Assembly: GCA_018969355.1 (NCBI GenBank)
Contig: JAGWYO010000010.1
Location: forward strand, 1-47,255
Length of the DNA: 47,255 nt
Origin: Actinomycetales bacterium
Lineage (GTDB): Bacteria; Actinomycetota; Actinomycetes; Nanopelagicales; Nanopelagicaceae
Direction: 5' to 3'
A program made the translations under genes and the position numbers. This document shows, piece after piece, positions 37,171 through 45,536 of this stretch; within the stretch, counting starts at the first letter, position 1; each line of letters starts with the position of its first letter. The notes under the pieces are model-generated. The model worked only from the letters and a program-made list of their open reading frames with translations, searched no databases and had not been told where the DNA came from.

Positions 37171-38275
37171 CAGCGCGCCCCTTTCTTACTCGGCGAAGGC
37201 TTTGAGCAACAGCAGCAAGCAAGAGCAGGATGGCTGCCCCAGTAGTAAACCATGTCACACGTTTATCGATAACTGTTGAATTAATCTGCAGAATAGATGC
37301 TGGCACTATCTGCACACTCGTGGCATCGGTAATCTGGGCAGTTATCGTGGTCTCCCCAGGGGCAACTACATCAAGAGTGAGCTCTAACTGCTTTTTAGAG
37401 TTAGCGGGCACCACGACACCGGCAAAGTTTTCAACTACAACTCGGGAATTCATGGGGGTCATTTCCACATTGACCATGACATCAACTGAGAACTCATTGA
37501 TGAGCGTCACAGGAAGTTTCGCAGATTCAGTTGTCACTTGATATTTACCTGGGTTAATCCGCAGTTTACGAACGTGGGCATCAACTGCAGATTTAGCGCT
37601 GTATGAGAAATAGTTGCGTGAATCTTTATCTAAAGAAGGTGACAAAAGACGACTCAAACGGGCGCGCAGCAGCGTTAATTCTGGATCGCTAACAGCGCGT
37701 GATAATCGAGTAAGGGCCTTACGGCGATCGCTGTAGTTCTTTTTTAACACTGGGCTGAGCCTTGATTTTCCTGTGCTCCACCCACCATCTGGTTCACTGC
37801 GCACAATGCGCCCCAACGCAATCTGTAACTGTGATTGTCCAAATACGTAATACAGCTTTAATTCACTAGGCGCTAAAGACGTAGCTAGTGCAATGTCAGG
37901 ATTGCCATAGGCAAGAGCTATAACATCATTGCCCCTAGATACTTTCTGCAACTGGGCTAACCAATTAGAGGCGATCGGTGAACCGATAGGTGTGGCACCG
38001 GTTGCTAATGTGTATTCACCAGTCATCGCTATAACCTCATCGATTAAAGCTGGATCAATTACCCAAATTTTAGAACGAGAAACGGGCACATACACTAATT
38101 GGCCTAACTTGCCTGAAGGTGTTAACTCTTGCGCCAAATCATCATTTCTAAACTCGCCAGTGAAAGTTTGATGTGCAGGGCTAATAATACGAACTATTGT
38201 TGAATCTGCGTGAACAGGCGATAATGGCGCAAACAGGAAGAGAGCTGTGAGCAAAAAACCTATAACTTTCTTCAT
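37160..38275 (-). CDS. Exported single-pass membrane protein (DUF6049-like position, Rv3909 counterpart)
   Basis: This 371-aa protein has a signal peptide (about 1-23, ending VHA) and one C-terminal membrane helix (about 340-360) followed by a basic RRVRKGR tail. The extracytoplasmic part has no motif I recognise; a beta-rich region near 265-330 resembles an immunoglobulin-like domain. It occupies the slot between murJ and a NUDIX gene that large DUF6049 proteins (Rv3909-like) take in Mycobacterium, but at roughly half their length. Its ATG overlaps the NUDIX stop (ATGA). Function is unknown; a link to wall synthesis is inferred from position. Confidence 0.75.
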   Translation of the reverse strand: MKKVIGFLLTALFLFAPLSPVHADSTIVRIISPAHQTFTGEFRNDDLAQELTPSGKLGQLVYVPVSRSKIWVIDPALIDEVIAMTGEYTLATGATPIGSPIASNWLAQLQKVSRGNDVIALAYGNPDIALATSLAPSELKLYYVFGQSQLQIALGRIVRSEPDGGWSTGKSRLSPVLKKNYSDRRKALTRLSRAVSDPELTLLRARLSRLLSPSLDKDSRNYFSYSAKSAVDAHVRKLRINPGKYQVTTESAKLPVTLINEFSVDVMVNVEMTPMNSRVVVENFAGVVVPANSKKQLELTLDVVAPGETTITAQITDATSVQIVPASILQINSTVIDKRVTWFTTGAAILLLLAAVAQSLRRVRKGRADEI

Positions 38276-38841
38276 GGTCGCAACTCACCATTTTTGGCAA
38301 GTAATTTCTTTTCATCGGGATAAGCCAAGCGCTCCACAATTTCACTTAAAGGAAACCAGGAGACCTCATCGACTTCACTAACTTGTGGTGTTAATTCACC
38401 ACTGACTTCAGTAAAAATAAAGTGGTGGACAGTCTTGTGAATACGTTTACCGCCAGCCATAAACCAAAAATCAATCACACCTAGGGATTTAGTAATTGCC
38501 GAGGTAATTCCAGTTTCTTCAGCCACTTCACGAATCGCAGCTTGTTCTGGCGTTTCACCTTCTTCTATATGTCCCTTTGGTAAGGACCACAGAATGCGCT
38601 TTCCAGAGGTGTCTTTATGATCAATGCGTCCAATAAGTAAGCCTTGTGTGCCAGAGGTGTCGATAACTAACCCGCCAGCGCTGATTTCATCCACGCGTTT
38701 GGCATAGGGACGTTTGTTTTTTGGGTGAAGAGTTTTTTCAGGGTGTGAAGAACTCTGTGTTTGGGGGCCGCGGTTAGCGGGGCGTTTGCGCTTCCGCTTC
38801 TTTTTAATGCCTTCGCTGCCCGCACCAGGTGCCGGGGTCAT
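38272..38841 (-). CDS. NUDIX hydrolase
   Basis: This 189-aa protein has a long, strongly basic N-terminal tail (about 12-50, rich in Lys, Arg and Pro) and a NUDIX domain. The Nudix box GHIEEGETPEQAAIREVAEE follows G-x5-E-x7-REUxEE-x-G at about residues 95-117. The counterpart in Mycobacterium is Rv3908 (mutT4). The ATG at 38841 has no Shine-Dalgarno but a TACCCT box 6 nt upstream. It heads the NUDIX-DUF-murJ-trxB-trxA-cwlM run. Substrate is unknown; the basic tail could bind nucleic acid. Confidence 0.9.
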   Translation of the reverse strand: MTPAPGAGSEGIKKKRKRKRPANRGPQTQSSSHPEKTLHPKNKRPYAKRVDEISAGGLVIDTSGTQGLLIGRIDHKDTSGKRILWSLPKGHIEEGETPEQAAIREVAEETGITSAITKSLGVIDFWFMAGGKRIHKTVHHFIFTEVSGELTPQVSEVDEVSWFPLSEIVERLAYPDEKKLLAKNGELRP

Positions 38842-38847
38842 GGAGCA

Positions 38848-38853
38848 AGGGTA
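38848..38853 (-). promoter_or_regulatory. TAnnnT -10 box for leaderless NUDIX transcript
   Basis: On the minus strand TACCCT is followed by 6 nt and the NUDIX ATG at 38841. Confidence 0.5.
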
Positions 38854-38859
38854 CTGCTC

Positions 38860-38865
38860 TAACCT
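38860..38865 (+). promoter_or_regulatory. TAnnnT -10 box for pcnA
   Basis: TAACCT lies 8 nt upstream of the proposed pcnA GTG at 38874. It is 6 bp from the opposing NUDIX box. Confidence 0.4.
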
Positions 38866-38873
38866 TACTTATT

Positions 38874-40313
38874 GTGAGTAAGGCATTAGGAGCCGCGGGC
38901 GAGCTAGCCATTCGCTCGCTGATTGGACGAGCCCCGCTGGCAAGTTCTCTAGCGCAATCCTTTAAAGCCAAAGGCTTTACTTTGGCATTGGTAGGTGGAC
39001 CTGTGCGCGATGCGCTCTTAGGCAGATTGGGAAATGATTTAGATTTCACAACGAATGCGCTGCCGAATGAAACAAAAAAGATTCTCAATCAGTGGGCAGA
39101 AAATGTGTGGGATACCGGTATTGCGTTTGGAACTGTTGCAGGTAAACGTGGTGATACAACTGTTGAAGTAACTACCTATCGCAACGAACATTACGAAGTT
39201 GATTCACGCAAACCATCAGTTGAATATGGCAAAGATATCAACGGTGATTTATCACGTCGTGATTTCACTATTAATGCAATGGCGTTGGAGTTAACAACCG
39301 ATACACCAGAGTTCATCGATCCATTTAATGGTTTGAAAGATTTAGCTTCAAAAACTCTGCGCACACCAGGTCTGCCCAACGATTCATTTAATGATGATCC
39401 ACTTCGCATGATGCGTGCTGCCCGTTTTGCCTCTCAATTAGATTTTGACATCGAACCTGCAGTTCTAGCTTCTATTAGAGAGTTAGCACACCGTATTTCA
39501 ATTATTTCAGCTGAGCGCGTGCGCGATGAGTTCACAAAGATTCTCATGTCTAATAACCCTCGCAAGGGAATTACATTATTAGTAGATACTGGCCTAGCTG
39601 AATTAGTTTTGCCAGAGATTCCTAAGCTGCGTCTTGAAGTCGATGAGCACCACCACCATAAAGATGTGTATGAGCATTCAATTACTGTCCTTGAACAAGC
39701 AATTGAACATGAAGATCGCCTAGGTGGCCCTAACCTTGTTATTCGCCTTGCTGCGCTACTCCATGACATTGGAAAACCAAAAACTCGCGCCTTTATAGAA
39801 GGTGGCGGGGTTTCATTTCACCACCATGAAGTAGTGGGTGCCCGCCTTGCTAAAAAGCGTCTATCTGAACTTCGCTTTGATGGAGATACTGTGGAGGCTG
39901 TTGAGCTTTTAACTGCCCTGCACCTGCGTTTTCATGGCTATGGAGATGGAGAATGGACGGATTCTGCCGTGCGCAGATATGTGCGAGATGCCGGTGATTT
40001 ACTGACTCATCTACATGTTCTCACCCGAGCTGATTGCACCACTCGCAATAAAACTAAAGCTGCGCACCTTGCAACTGTCTATGACTCTCTCGAAGCGCGC
40101 ATCGCAGTATTAATGGAACTGGAAGAGTTGTCAAAGATTCGCCCCGATCTAGATGGTGAACAAGTGATGCAGTTATTGAACTTAAAACCTTCACGAGATG
40201 TTGGTGCAGCGATGGATTTTCTTATGGAGCTACGTCTTGAGGCCGGACCAATCGGTGAAGAAAAAGCTACCGAATCTCTACTTAATTGGTGGAAAGACAG
40301 AAGCGCGAAGTAA
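38874..40313 (+). CDS. pcnA: CCA tRNA nucleotidyltransferase with HD domain
   Basis: This 479-aa enzyme adds or repairs the CCA end of tRNAs. The nucleotidyltransferase head has LVGGPVRDALLG and the catalytic DLDFTTNA. RRDFTINAMAL and NDDPLRMMRAARFA follow. A C-terminal HD phosphohydrolase domain carries ALLHDIGKPKTR near residue 300. The frame is open to GTG 38829, but that would overlap the divergent NUDIX start. GTG 38874 leaves a 32-bp gap and has a TAACCT box at 8 nt, so it is preferred. The last 36 nt overlap the convergent MFS gene. Confidence 0.93.
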   Translation: MSKALGAAGELAIRSLIGRAPLASSLAQSFKAKGFTLALVGGPVRDALLGRLGNDLDFTTNALPNETKKILNQWAENVWDTGIAFGTVAGKRGDTTVEVTTYRNEHYEVDSRKPSVEYGKDINGDLSRRDFTINAMALELTTDTPEFIDPFNGLKDLASKTLRTPGLPNDSFNDDPLRMMRAARFASQLDFDIEPAVLASIRELAHRISIISAERVRDEFTKILMSNNPRKGITLLVDTGLAELVLPEIPKLRLEVDEHHHHKDVYEHSITVLEQAIEHEDRLGGPNLVIRLAALLHDIGKPKTRAFIEGGGVSFHHHEVVGARLAKKRLSELRFDGDTVEAVELLTALHLRFHGYGDGEWTDSAVRRYVRDAGDLLTHLHVLTRADCTTRNKTKAAHLATVYDSLEARIAVLMELEELSKIRPDLDGEQVMQLLNLKPSRDVGAAMDFLMELRLEAGPIGEEKATESLLNWWKDRSAK

Positions 40314-41549
40314 GCGCACTCCCACTAATAAGTATGCCGCACTCACACATAGCGGAACCGTTGCACCTAAACCAGTTGTTGGAAGCAAGAGCGCTGCGAT
40401 TAATCCTCCAGAGACAATTGCACCATTTACTAGAACATCATAGACGGCAAAAACTCGACCACGGTAGTAATCATCAATCTTAGATTGGACGAGTGCATCA
40501 TTAGTAACTTTTAAGTTTTGGCCAAAGAAAGAGACTAAGAATGCTGTGAGAATTAATGTGACTTGAGTTTGTGTTGAAGCTAAAATTAAGGGACATGCAG
40601 CACTTGTAAGAATTGCTAAACGAATCCAACGGTGGCGGCCCACTTGAGAAACACCATAGGGGGCTAGAAATGCACCCAGAAAGACGCCAATCCCTGCAAA
40701 TGAGAGGGCAAAGCCAAAGCCTTTTAAGCCCTGCTCTGGAAAGTTCGGATCATTGAAAGTATTTCGCTCAAGTAATAGAGCTGTAAGAGTCAGCGCAGTT
40801 AATCCTCCGCGGTGCACAGCAGTTGCAAGAATTCCACGTGCAGCATCAGAATGAATACGCAGGAACTGGAAGCCTTCACGCATCTCTGTCATACCTTGCA
40901 TGAAACTGGCCTGCTTTATCTCATGCTCTAATGGGCCGATTTCAAATGTGTTTAAGCGGCCAGTCAATAGCGCTGCTACAAAATATCCACCACTGGCGAT
41001 GAGAATCAGGAGTGCATCAGCGTGGTTAGCAAAGGCCAATGAATCGATAACTGCTCGCACTCCCACGCCAATTCCCCCACCAACAACGACAAGAACAGAG
41101 CCACCCGTAACAGCCATCGCATTTGCCGTGATGAGAGATTGTGAATCAATGAGCAGAGGTAAACCTGCAGACAGGGCTGCAAGAATTAAGCGATTGATCC
41201 CAAAGGCAATTAGGACAACAGTTGTTAATTCAATACCGGTTGTTCCGCTAAAAACAAAGAGTGCAACAAGTAATAAGTTTGCACTTCGGGCTAGATTTGC
41301 AATAAGTAATGCACGCTGGCGTGAAAGACGATCCAATATAGTTCCAACAAAAGGACCAACGATGGAATATGGTAATAAGACAACAGCAAAAGCTAGGGCT
41401 GCGCTCAAGGCGTTAGCTTGGCGCTCAGGAGAGAACAGGACAAAGGACGCCAAGGCACTTTGAAAGATGCCATCGGTTGCCTGCCCCGTCCAGCGGATTG
41501 CAAGCAGGCGCGAAAACCTTGGATGCCGTAGCAAACCAAGGAAACTCAT
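40278..41549 (-). CDS. Major facilitator superfamily transporter
   Basis: This 423-aa protein has about 12 membrane helices in two halves with a central cytoplasmic loop (about 200-230). The GTILDRLSRQRALL loop between helices 2 and 3 resembles the MFS signature. YYRGRVFAVYDVL near residue 365 is typical of the MFS_3/enterobactin-exporter-like group. Substrate cannot be told. ATG 41549 has a TACGCT box 7 nt upstream and no Shine-Dalgarno. It is convergent with pcnA, overlapping it by 36 nt, and divergent from the DUF5318 gene by 43 bp. Confidence 0.9.
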   Translation of the reverse strand: MSFLGLLRHPRFSRLLAIRWTGQATDGIFQSALASFVLFSPERQANALSAALAFAVVLLPYSIVGPFVGTILDRLSRQRALLIANLARSANLLLVALFVFSGTTGIELTTVVLIAFGINRLILAALSAGLPLLIDSQSLITANAMAVTGGSVLVVVGGGIGVGVRAVIDSLAFANHADALLILIASGGYFVAALLTGRLNTFEIGPLEHEIKQASFMQGMTEMREGFQFLRIHSDAARGILATAVHRGGLTALTLTALLLERNTFNDPNFPEQGLKGFGFALSFAGIGVFLGAFLAPYGVSQVGRHRWIRLAILTSAACPLILASTQTQVTLILTAFLVSFFGQNLKVTNDALVQSKIDDYYRGRVFAVYDVLVNGAIVSGGLIAALLLPTTGLGATVPLCVSAAYLLVGVRLLRASVFPPIK

Positions 41550-41556
41550 GATGAAG

Positions 41557-41562
41557 AGCGTA
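41557..41562 (-). promoter_or_regulatory. TAnnnT -10 box for leaderless MFS transcript
   Basis: On the minus strand TACGCT is followed by 7 nt and the MFS ATG at 41549. Confidence 0.45.
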
Positions 41563-41578
41563 CTGGCTCACTTAGGTT

Positions 41579-41584
41579 TATTCT
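41579..41584 (+). promoter_or_regulatory. TAnnnT -10 box for DUF5318 gene
   Basis: TATTCT lies 8 nt upstream of ATG 41593, with no Shine-Dalgarno between. Confidence 0.4.
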
Positions 41585-41592
41585 TTCCACTA

Positions 41593-42006
41593 ATGAAATC
41601 AAAACGTTCGTTCATCGACTATTCACTCGATAAGCGCGCCACTTTAATGGCACTCTTTCGTGGAGTTGTTGATGCGTGCGACGCGGATCCTTACTTATTG
41701 CGGGCAGCTAAGTGGCATGGCGAGAAAGTGAGCCGTAACTGCCCGGTGTGTAAGAAAGGCGAACTTGTTGAACTTCGATACACATTTGGCGAACAGCTGG
41801 GACAGTACTCAGGTCGCATTAAGAATGAAAAAGAGTTAATGCAGATGGAGAGTGAGTTTGGAGAATTTCGCGTCTATCTGGTGGAGGTATGTAAAGGTTG
41901 TTCGTGGAATCACCTCTGTGCCTCATTCATTTTGGGCGATGGCCATGAACGCAAGGCGCCCCGCAAAGTACGCACCTTGGAGGACGAGGATTACGCCACA
42001 CGGTAG
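41593..42006 (+). CDS. DUF5318 family zinc-ribbon-like protein
   Basis: This 137-aa protein is the positional and apparent sequence counterpart of Rv0049, which sits before ponA1 in Mycobacterium. It contains two Cys pairs, CPVC (about residue 51) and CKGC (about residue 99), plus a further Cys in NHLC, which could form a zinc ribbon. The frame extends upstream to 41467 but that region overlaps the divergent MFS gene; ATG 41593 gives the KSKRSFIDYSLDKR start. Its stop TAG lies within the -10 box of ponA. Function is unknown. Confidence 0.85.
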   Translation: MKSKRSFIDYSLDKRATLMALFRGVVDACDADPYLLRAAKWHGEKVSRNCPVCKKGELVELRYTFGEQLGQYSGRIKNEKELMQMESEFGEFRVYLVEVCKGCSWNHLCASFILGDGHERKAPRKVRTLEDEDYATR

Positions 42007-42009
42007 CCT
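42004..42009 (+). promoter_or_regulatory. TAnnnT -10 box for ponA
   Basis: TAGCCT is followed by 6 nt and the GTG start of ponA at 42016. The first three bases are the stop codon of the DUF5318 gene. Confidence 0.45.
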
Positions 42010-42015
42010 TAAGTA

Positions 42016-43914
42016 GTGCGCACGTTCCTCATCAGATCAGCTGTCTTTCTAGGCGGCTTTGGTTTCATTGCAGGAGCTGTCCTTTTTGCTCTGGCCTACT
42101 TCACTGTAGATATTCCAGATGCCAATGCGTATGTGAACTCTCAATCAACGATTATTCAATACTCTAATGGTGAAGAAATTGGTCGCGTTGGAACGCAGAA
42201 TCGTCAGATCGTTCCTCTTGCAAAGATTCCACTCAATGTTCGCCATGCGGTTTTAGCTGCAGAAGATCGTGGTTTTTATTCCAACCGAGCCTTTTCTGTC
42301 ACAGGGATTTTGCGCGCAGTTGTTAACAACCTAAAGGGTGGGTCATTGCAGGGTGGCTCAACCATTACCCAGCAATATGCAAAGACTGCCTTTTTAACCC
42401 CAAGTCGCACAATTCAAAGGAAAATTAAAGAGTTAGTCATATCAATTAAGTTAGAAAACCAACTCTCCAAAGATCAAATCTTTGAAAGCTACTTAAATAC
42501 TATTTACTTTGGTCGTGGTTCATACGGTGTGATGACAGCCTCCCAACAGTATTTCAACCGTAATGTTGATCAATTAACAAATGCTCAAGCTGCAGTTATC
42601 GCATCTATTTTGCGCTCTCCTGGCCTATATGATCCAGCATTTAAAGAAGGAAACCTAGAGCGTTTACAAGCCCGCTTTGAATACGTCAAAGCAGGAATGA
42701 TTGATGCTGGTTGGTTAGATAAAGATGCAGCCGCAAAGATGAAGTTCCCAACTGTTGCACCACGTTCAACGTCAGGACAGCTCAGTGGACCGAAGGGTCA
42801 CATCATTGAAGCTGTAACAAAGGAACTATCTAAGTTAGGTTTTAGCCAAGACCAACTTCTAGTTGGTGGTCTTGTTATTAAGACAACACTTGATCAAAAA
42901 GCCCAACAATCTGCCGTTGATGCAGTCAACAAGTTCTATCCCTCTAAAGCCCCGGAAAACTTACATATTGGTTTAGTAGCTATCAGGCCTGGAACCGGTG
43001 AAATCGCAGCTTTGTATGGTGGCCGGGATTACTTACAGCGCCAACTCAGCGATGCAACACAATCCATTGCACTGGCTGGTTCCACATTTAAACCATTTGC
43101 AATTATTGCAGGACTTGAGCAAGGAATTCCTTTAACATCGATGTGGAATGGTGATTCACCGCAAGTATTTGATGATGCAGGGAAACCATATGAAGTTTCT
43201 AATTATGGCGATGAAGGCTGGGGTCAAATAGATCTGCTCTATGCAACTAAGCACTCTGTTAACACAGTTTTTGTTCCTCTAGGAATTAAAGTCGGCCCAA
43301 TTGCAGTTGTCGATGTTGCTCGTCGTGCTGGAATTCCAGAATCAGTAGCAATGATGCCAACACCCTCTGTTGTGTTGGGTGTTGCAAGTCCGCACGTTAT
43401 CGATGTTGCAAATTCTTATGCCACCTTTGCCGCCCAAGGAATAAAAGCAAAACCATATCTAGTTGCCCAAGTTATTGGTTCTAACAAGGGTGTTTTGTAT
43501 GAAGCAAGGCAAGAGACCCAAGAAGTCTTTAGTAAAGAAGTAATGGCAGATTTAACCTATGCACTTAAAGGGGTTGTAACTGGTGGTACTGGTGCTGCAG
43601 CCTTAGCCCTTGGTCGCCCAGCTGCAGGAAAAACTGGAACATCTCAGTCCAACGCCTCTGCCTGGTTTAGTGCTTACACACCACAATTAGCAGCCTCTGT
43701 GGCTTTGTTTCGCGATAGCGCATCTGAGTCCCTCAATGGAATTGGTGGGTTGAACTCAGTAACAGGTGGAACCTTCCCTGCCAGAATTTGGACTGCCTTT
43801 ATGAAAGGCGCACTCAAGGATGAACCAGTAATGGATTTCCCAGCACCGTCAAATATCGGTGGCCTTGATCCAGTTGTGATGACTTCTGGTGGAAAGCAAA
43901 CCCGCAAACCGTAA
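42016..43914 (+). CDS. ponA: Class A penicillin-binding protein (bifunctional)
   Basis: This 632-aa peptidoglycan synthase has a short cytoplasmic tail and one membrane helix (about 5-30). A glycosyltransferase 51 domain follows (about 55-230: AAEDRGFYSN, GGSTITQQYAK, RKIKELVISIKLE, YFGRGSYG). The transpeptidase domain has Ser356-Thr-Phe-Lys359, Ser414-Val-Asn416 and Lys539-Thr-Gly541. No PASTA domain or long proline-rich tail is present, unlike mycobacterial PonA1. GTG 42016 has no Shine-Dalgarno; a TAGCCT box lies 6 nt before it. It corresponds to Rv0050. Regulation by PknB is possible by analogy. Confidence 0.95.
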   Translation: MRTFLIRSAVFLGGFGFIAGAVLFALAYFTVDIPDANAYVNSQSTIIQYSNGEEIGRVGTQNRQIVPLAKIPLNVRHAVLAAEDRGFYSNRAFSVTGILRAVVNNLKGGSLQGGSTITQQYAKTAFLTPSRTIQRKIKELVISIKLENQLSKDQIFESYLNTIYFGRGSYGVMTASQQYFNRNVDQLTNAQAAVIASILRSPGLYDPAFKEGNLERLQARFEYVKAGMIDAGWLDKDAAAKMKFPTVAPRSTSGQLSGPKGHIIEAVTKELSKLGFSQDQLLVGGLVIKTTLDQKAQQSAVDAVNKFYPSKAPENLHIGLVAIRPGTGEIAALYGGRDYLQRQLSDATQSIALAGSTFKPFAIIAGLEQGIPLTSMWNGDSPQVFDDAGKPYEVSNYGDEGWGQIDLLYATKHSVNTVFVPLGIKVGPIAVVDVARRAGIPESVAMMPTPSVVLGVASPHVIDVANSYATFAAQGIKAKPYLVAQVIGSNKGVLYEARQETQEVFSKEVMADLTYALKGVVTGGTGAAALALGRPAAGKTGTSQSNASAWFSAYTPQLAASVALFRDSASESLNGIGGLNSVTGGTFPARIWTAFMKGALKDEPVMDFPAPSNIGGLDPVVMTSGGKQTRKP

Positions 43915-45107
43915 TGGCAATGCGCACGCGGGCGATACTTGCACTAGCTATCTTTGCCGCACTGCTCTCTTTTACTAAGTTTTCACATTGCCAGGGCACC
44001 AACTGGGCCACCCCAGATCAATATATTCACGCCTGTTATAGCGACCTGCCTTCACTTTTTGGTGAGCGTGGCATGGTCGATAACACCTGGCCCTATGCAA
44101 GTGATACCAACGCAGTTGAATACCCAGTACTTACTGGATTAGTTATGTATGCAACTTCTTTTGTTGCTCATTCACCCATCTCTTACTTTAACTTCAATGC
44201 ATTTCTATTAGCGCTACTCTTTATAGCACTTGTTTATATTGTTTATAGAATAAAACCAGAGTTCACATATCTACTCCCTCTTGCACCAGCCATGATTGCC
44301 TCTCTCTATATCAACTGGGATCTTTGGGCAATTGCCACCATGATGCTGGCAATTTATTGCTTTGATAGAAAGCAATACCTGTATAGCTCACTTGCGTTAG
44401 CAGTATCAATTTCTACTAAATTCTTACCTGTCTTTTTACTTCTTCCCATTCTTTTTATTCTCTGGCGCTCTAATCAAATGCGAGAGTTAGTTAAGTACGC
44501 GTTGACAACAACTGCGCTGTGGTTGGCAATTAACCTTCCCTTTGCTCTTACAACCCCAAATGGTTGGTGGCGTTTCTATAAACTTAATATGGAGCGCGAA
44601 GCCGATTGGGGCTCATTGTGGTTAGCCTTTAGCCAATTAGGTTTGGGCCTTGCAAACCTCAATTACTTAGCTATATTGTTATTACTCATTGGATTAACTT
44701 CTTTTGTCATATTCCTCTTTGAATTAAAGAACACACCCACTCTGGCATCTGTCGCCTTTATCCTTTTAGCTATCGTGATGATTGCTAGCAAGGTCTATTC
44801 ACCGCAGTATGTCTTGTGGTTAACGCCGCTGGCAGTTATTGCACTGACAAAGAAAAAAGATCTGCATGCATTTTGGATTTGGCAGATTGCAGAGACGTTG
44901 TATCACGTTGCAATCTGGCAACACTTAGCGCTTTTCACCGGAGCACAATTTGGTTTGCAACAGGGTGGCTATGCCACCATCACGCTGATCCGTATCGCTG
45001 TCACCATCTATTTGGCCTTTGTCCTGATAAAACGGGCTCTGGAGGCCCGAAATACACAGGGATCCCTGTTCGATTTACTCTTTGAGGCCTCTAAGCCTTA
45101 CCCTTAG
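43914..45107 (+). CDS. GT87-like polyprenol-phosphate-dependent mannosyltransferase family membrane protein
   Basis: This 397-aa multi-pass protein has about ten hydrophobic helices and corresponds in position to Rv0051, next to ponA. An early extracytoplasmic loop carries acidic residues (CYSDLPSLFGERG, YASDTNAVEYPV), a pattern seen in GT-C fold glycosyltransferases such as GT87. INWDLWAIATMML and a helix-rich C-terminus follow. The ATG shares one base with the ponA stop (TAATG), so the two are coupled. A role in assembling a wall glycan is inferred; donor and acceptor are unknown. Confidence 0.82.
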   Translation: MAMRTRAILALAIFAALLSFTKFSHCQGTNWATPDQYIHACYSDLPSLFGERGMVDNTWPYASDTNAVEYPVLTGLVMYATSFVAHSPISYFNFNAFLLALLFIALVYIVYRIKPEFTYLLPLAPAMIASLYINWDLWAIATMMLAIYCFDRKQYLYSSLALAVSISTKFLPVFLLLPILFILWRSNQMRELVKYALTTTALWLAINLPFALTTPNGWWRFYKLNMEREADWGSLWLAFSQLGLGLANLNYLAILLLLIGLTSFVIFLFELKNTPTLASVAFILLAIVMIASKVYSPQYVLWLTPLAVIALTKKKDLHAFWIWQIAETLYHVAIWQHLALFTGAQFGLQQGGYATITLIRIAVTIYLAFVLIKRALEARNTQGSLFDLLFEASKPYP

Positions 45108-45146
45108 CCTCCCCGAATCAGCCCCCTAGGTTGGTTTGAGGAAAGT

Positions 45147-45206
45147 ATTAACCCTCCTGTCACGGAAATACCGTGGCCGTCTTAGTCCAAAGGAGGTCGG
45201 GTTAAC
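45147..45206 (+). promoter_or_regulatory. Candidate S6:S18 autoregulatory RNA leader of rpsF
   Basis: The rpsF leader can fold into an inner hairpin GTCACGG-AAATA-CCGTGGC (45159-45165 with 45171-45177, one U-G pair). This is enclosed by CCTCCT (45153-45158) pairing with AGGAGG (45191-45196), the rpsF Shine-Dalgarno. Alternatively TTAACCC (45148-45154) pairs with GGGTTAA (45199-45205) while TCCT pairs with AGGA. A CCG trinucleotide (45177-45179) lies at the base of the inner stem, as in known S6:S18 leaders. The structural match is by eye. Confidence 0.55.
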
Positions 45207-45208
45207 GC

Positions 45209-45493
45209 ATGCGTCACTATGAACTTATGGTCATTCTTGATCCAGAACTTGAAGAACGCACAGTCACACCAAGCCTAGAAACATATCTCAAAATCATTAA
45301 AGATAGCGGTGGAATCGTCAACAAGCTCGACTTGTGGGGCCGTCGTCGTATGTCTTTTGAAATTGCGAAAAAAGGCGAAGGTATTTATGCAGTCATTGAT
45401 ATGCACTGCCAACCAGCTGCAATCAAAGAGTTGGATCGCCAACTCAATTTGAATGAAGCAATTCTGCGCACCAAAGTAGTTCGCCCAGAATAA
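45209..45493 (+). CDS. rpsF: 30S ribosomal protein S6
   Basis: This 94-aa protein ([16 protein letters not shown]...) is S6 of the small ribosomal subunit and pairs with S18, encoded two genes downstream. [18 protein letters not shown] is typical. AGGAGGT lies 11 nt before the ATG and can be sequestered by the leader hairpin. It is the first gene of rpsF-ssb-rpsR-rplI. Confidence 0.97.
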   Translation: MRHYELMVILDPELEERTVTPSLETYLKIIKDSGGIVNKLDLWGRRRMSFEIAKKGEGIYAVIDMHCQPAAIKELDRQLNLNEAILRTKVVRPE

Positions 45494-45536
45494 TTAATTA
45501 AGCACGGACTCCACGAGTAGAGATGAGGAAATAGTT

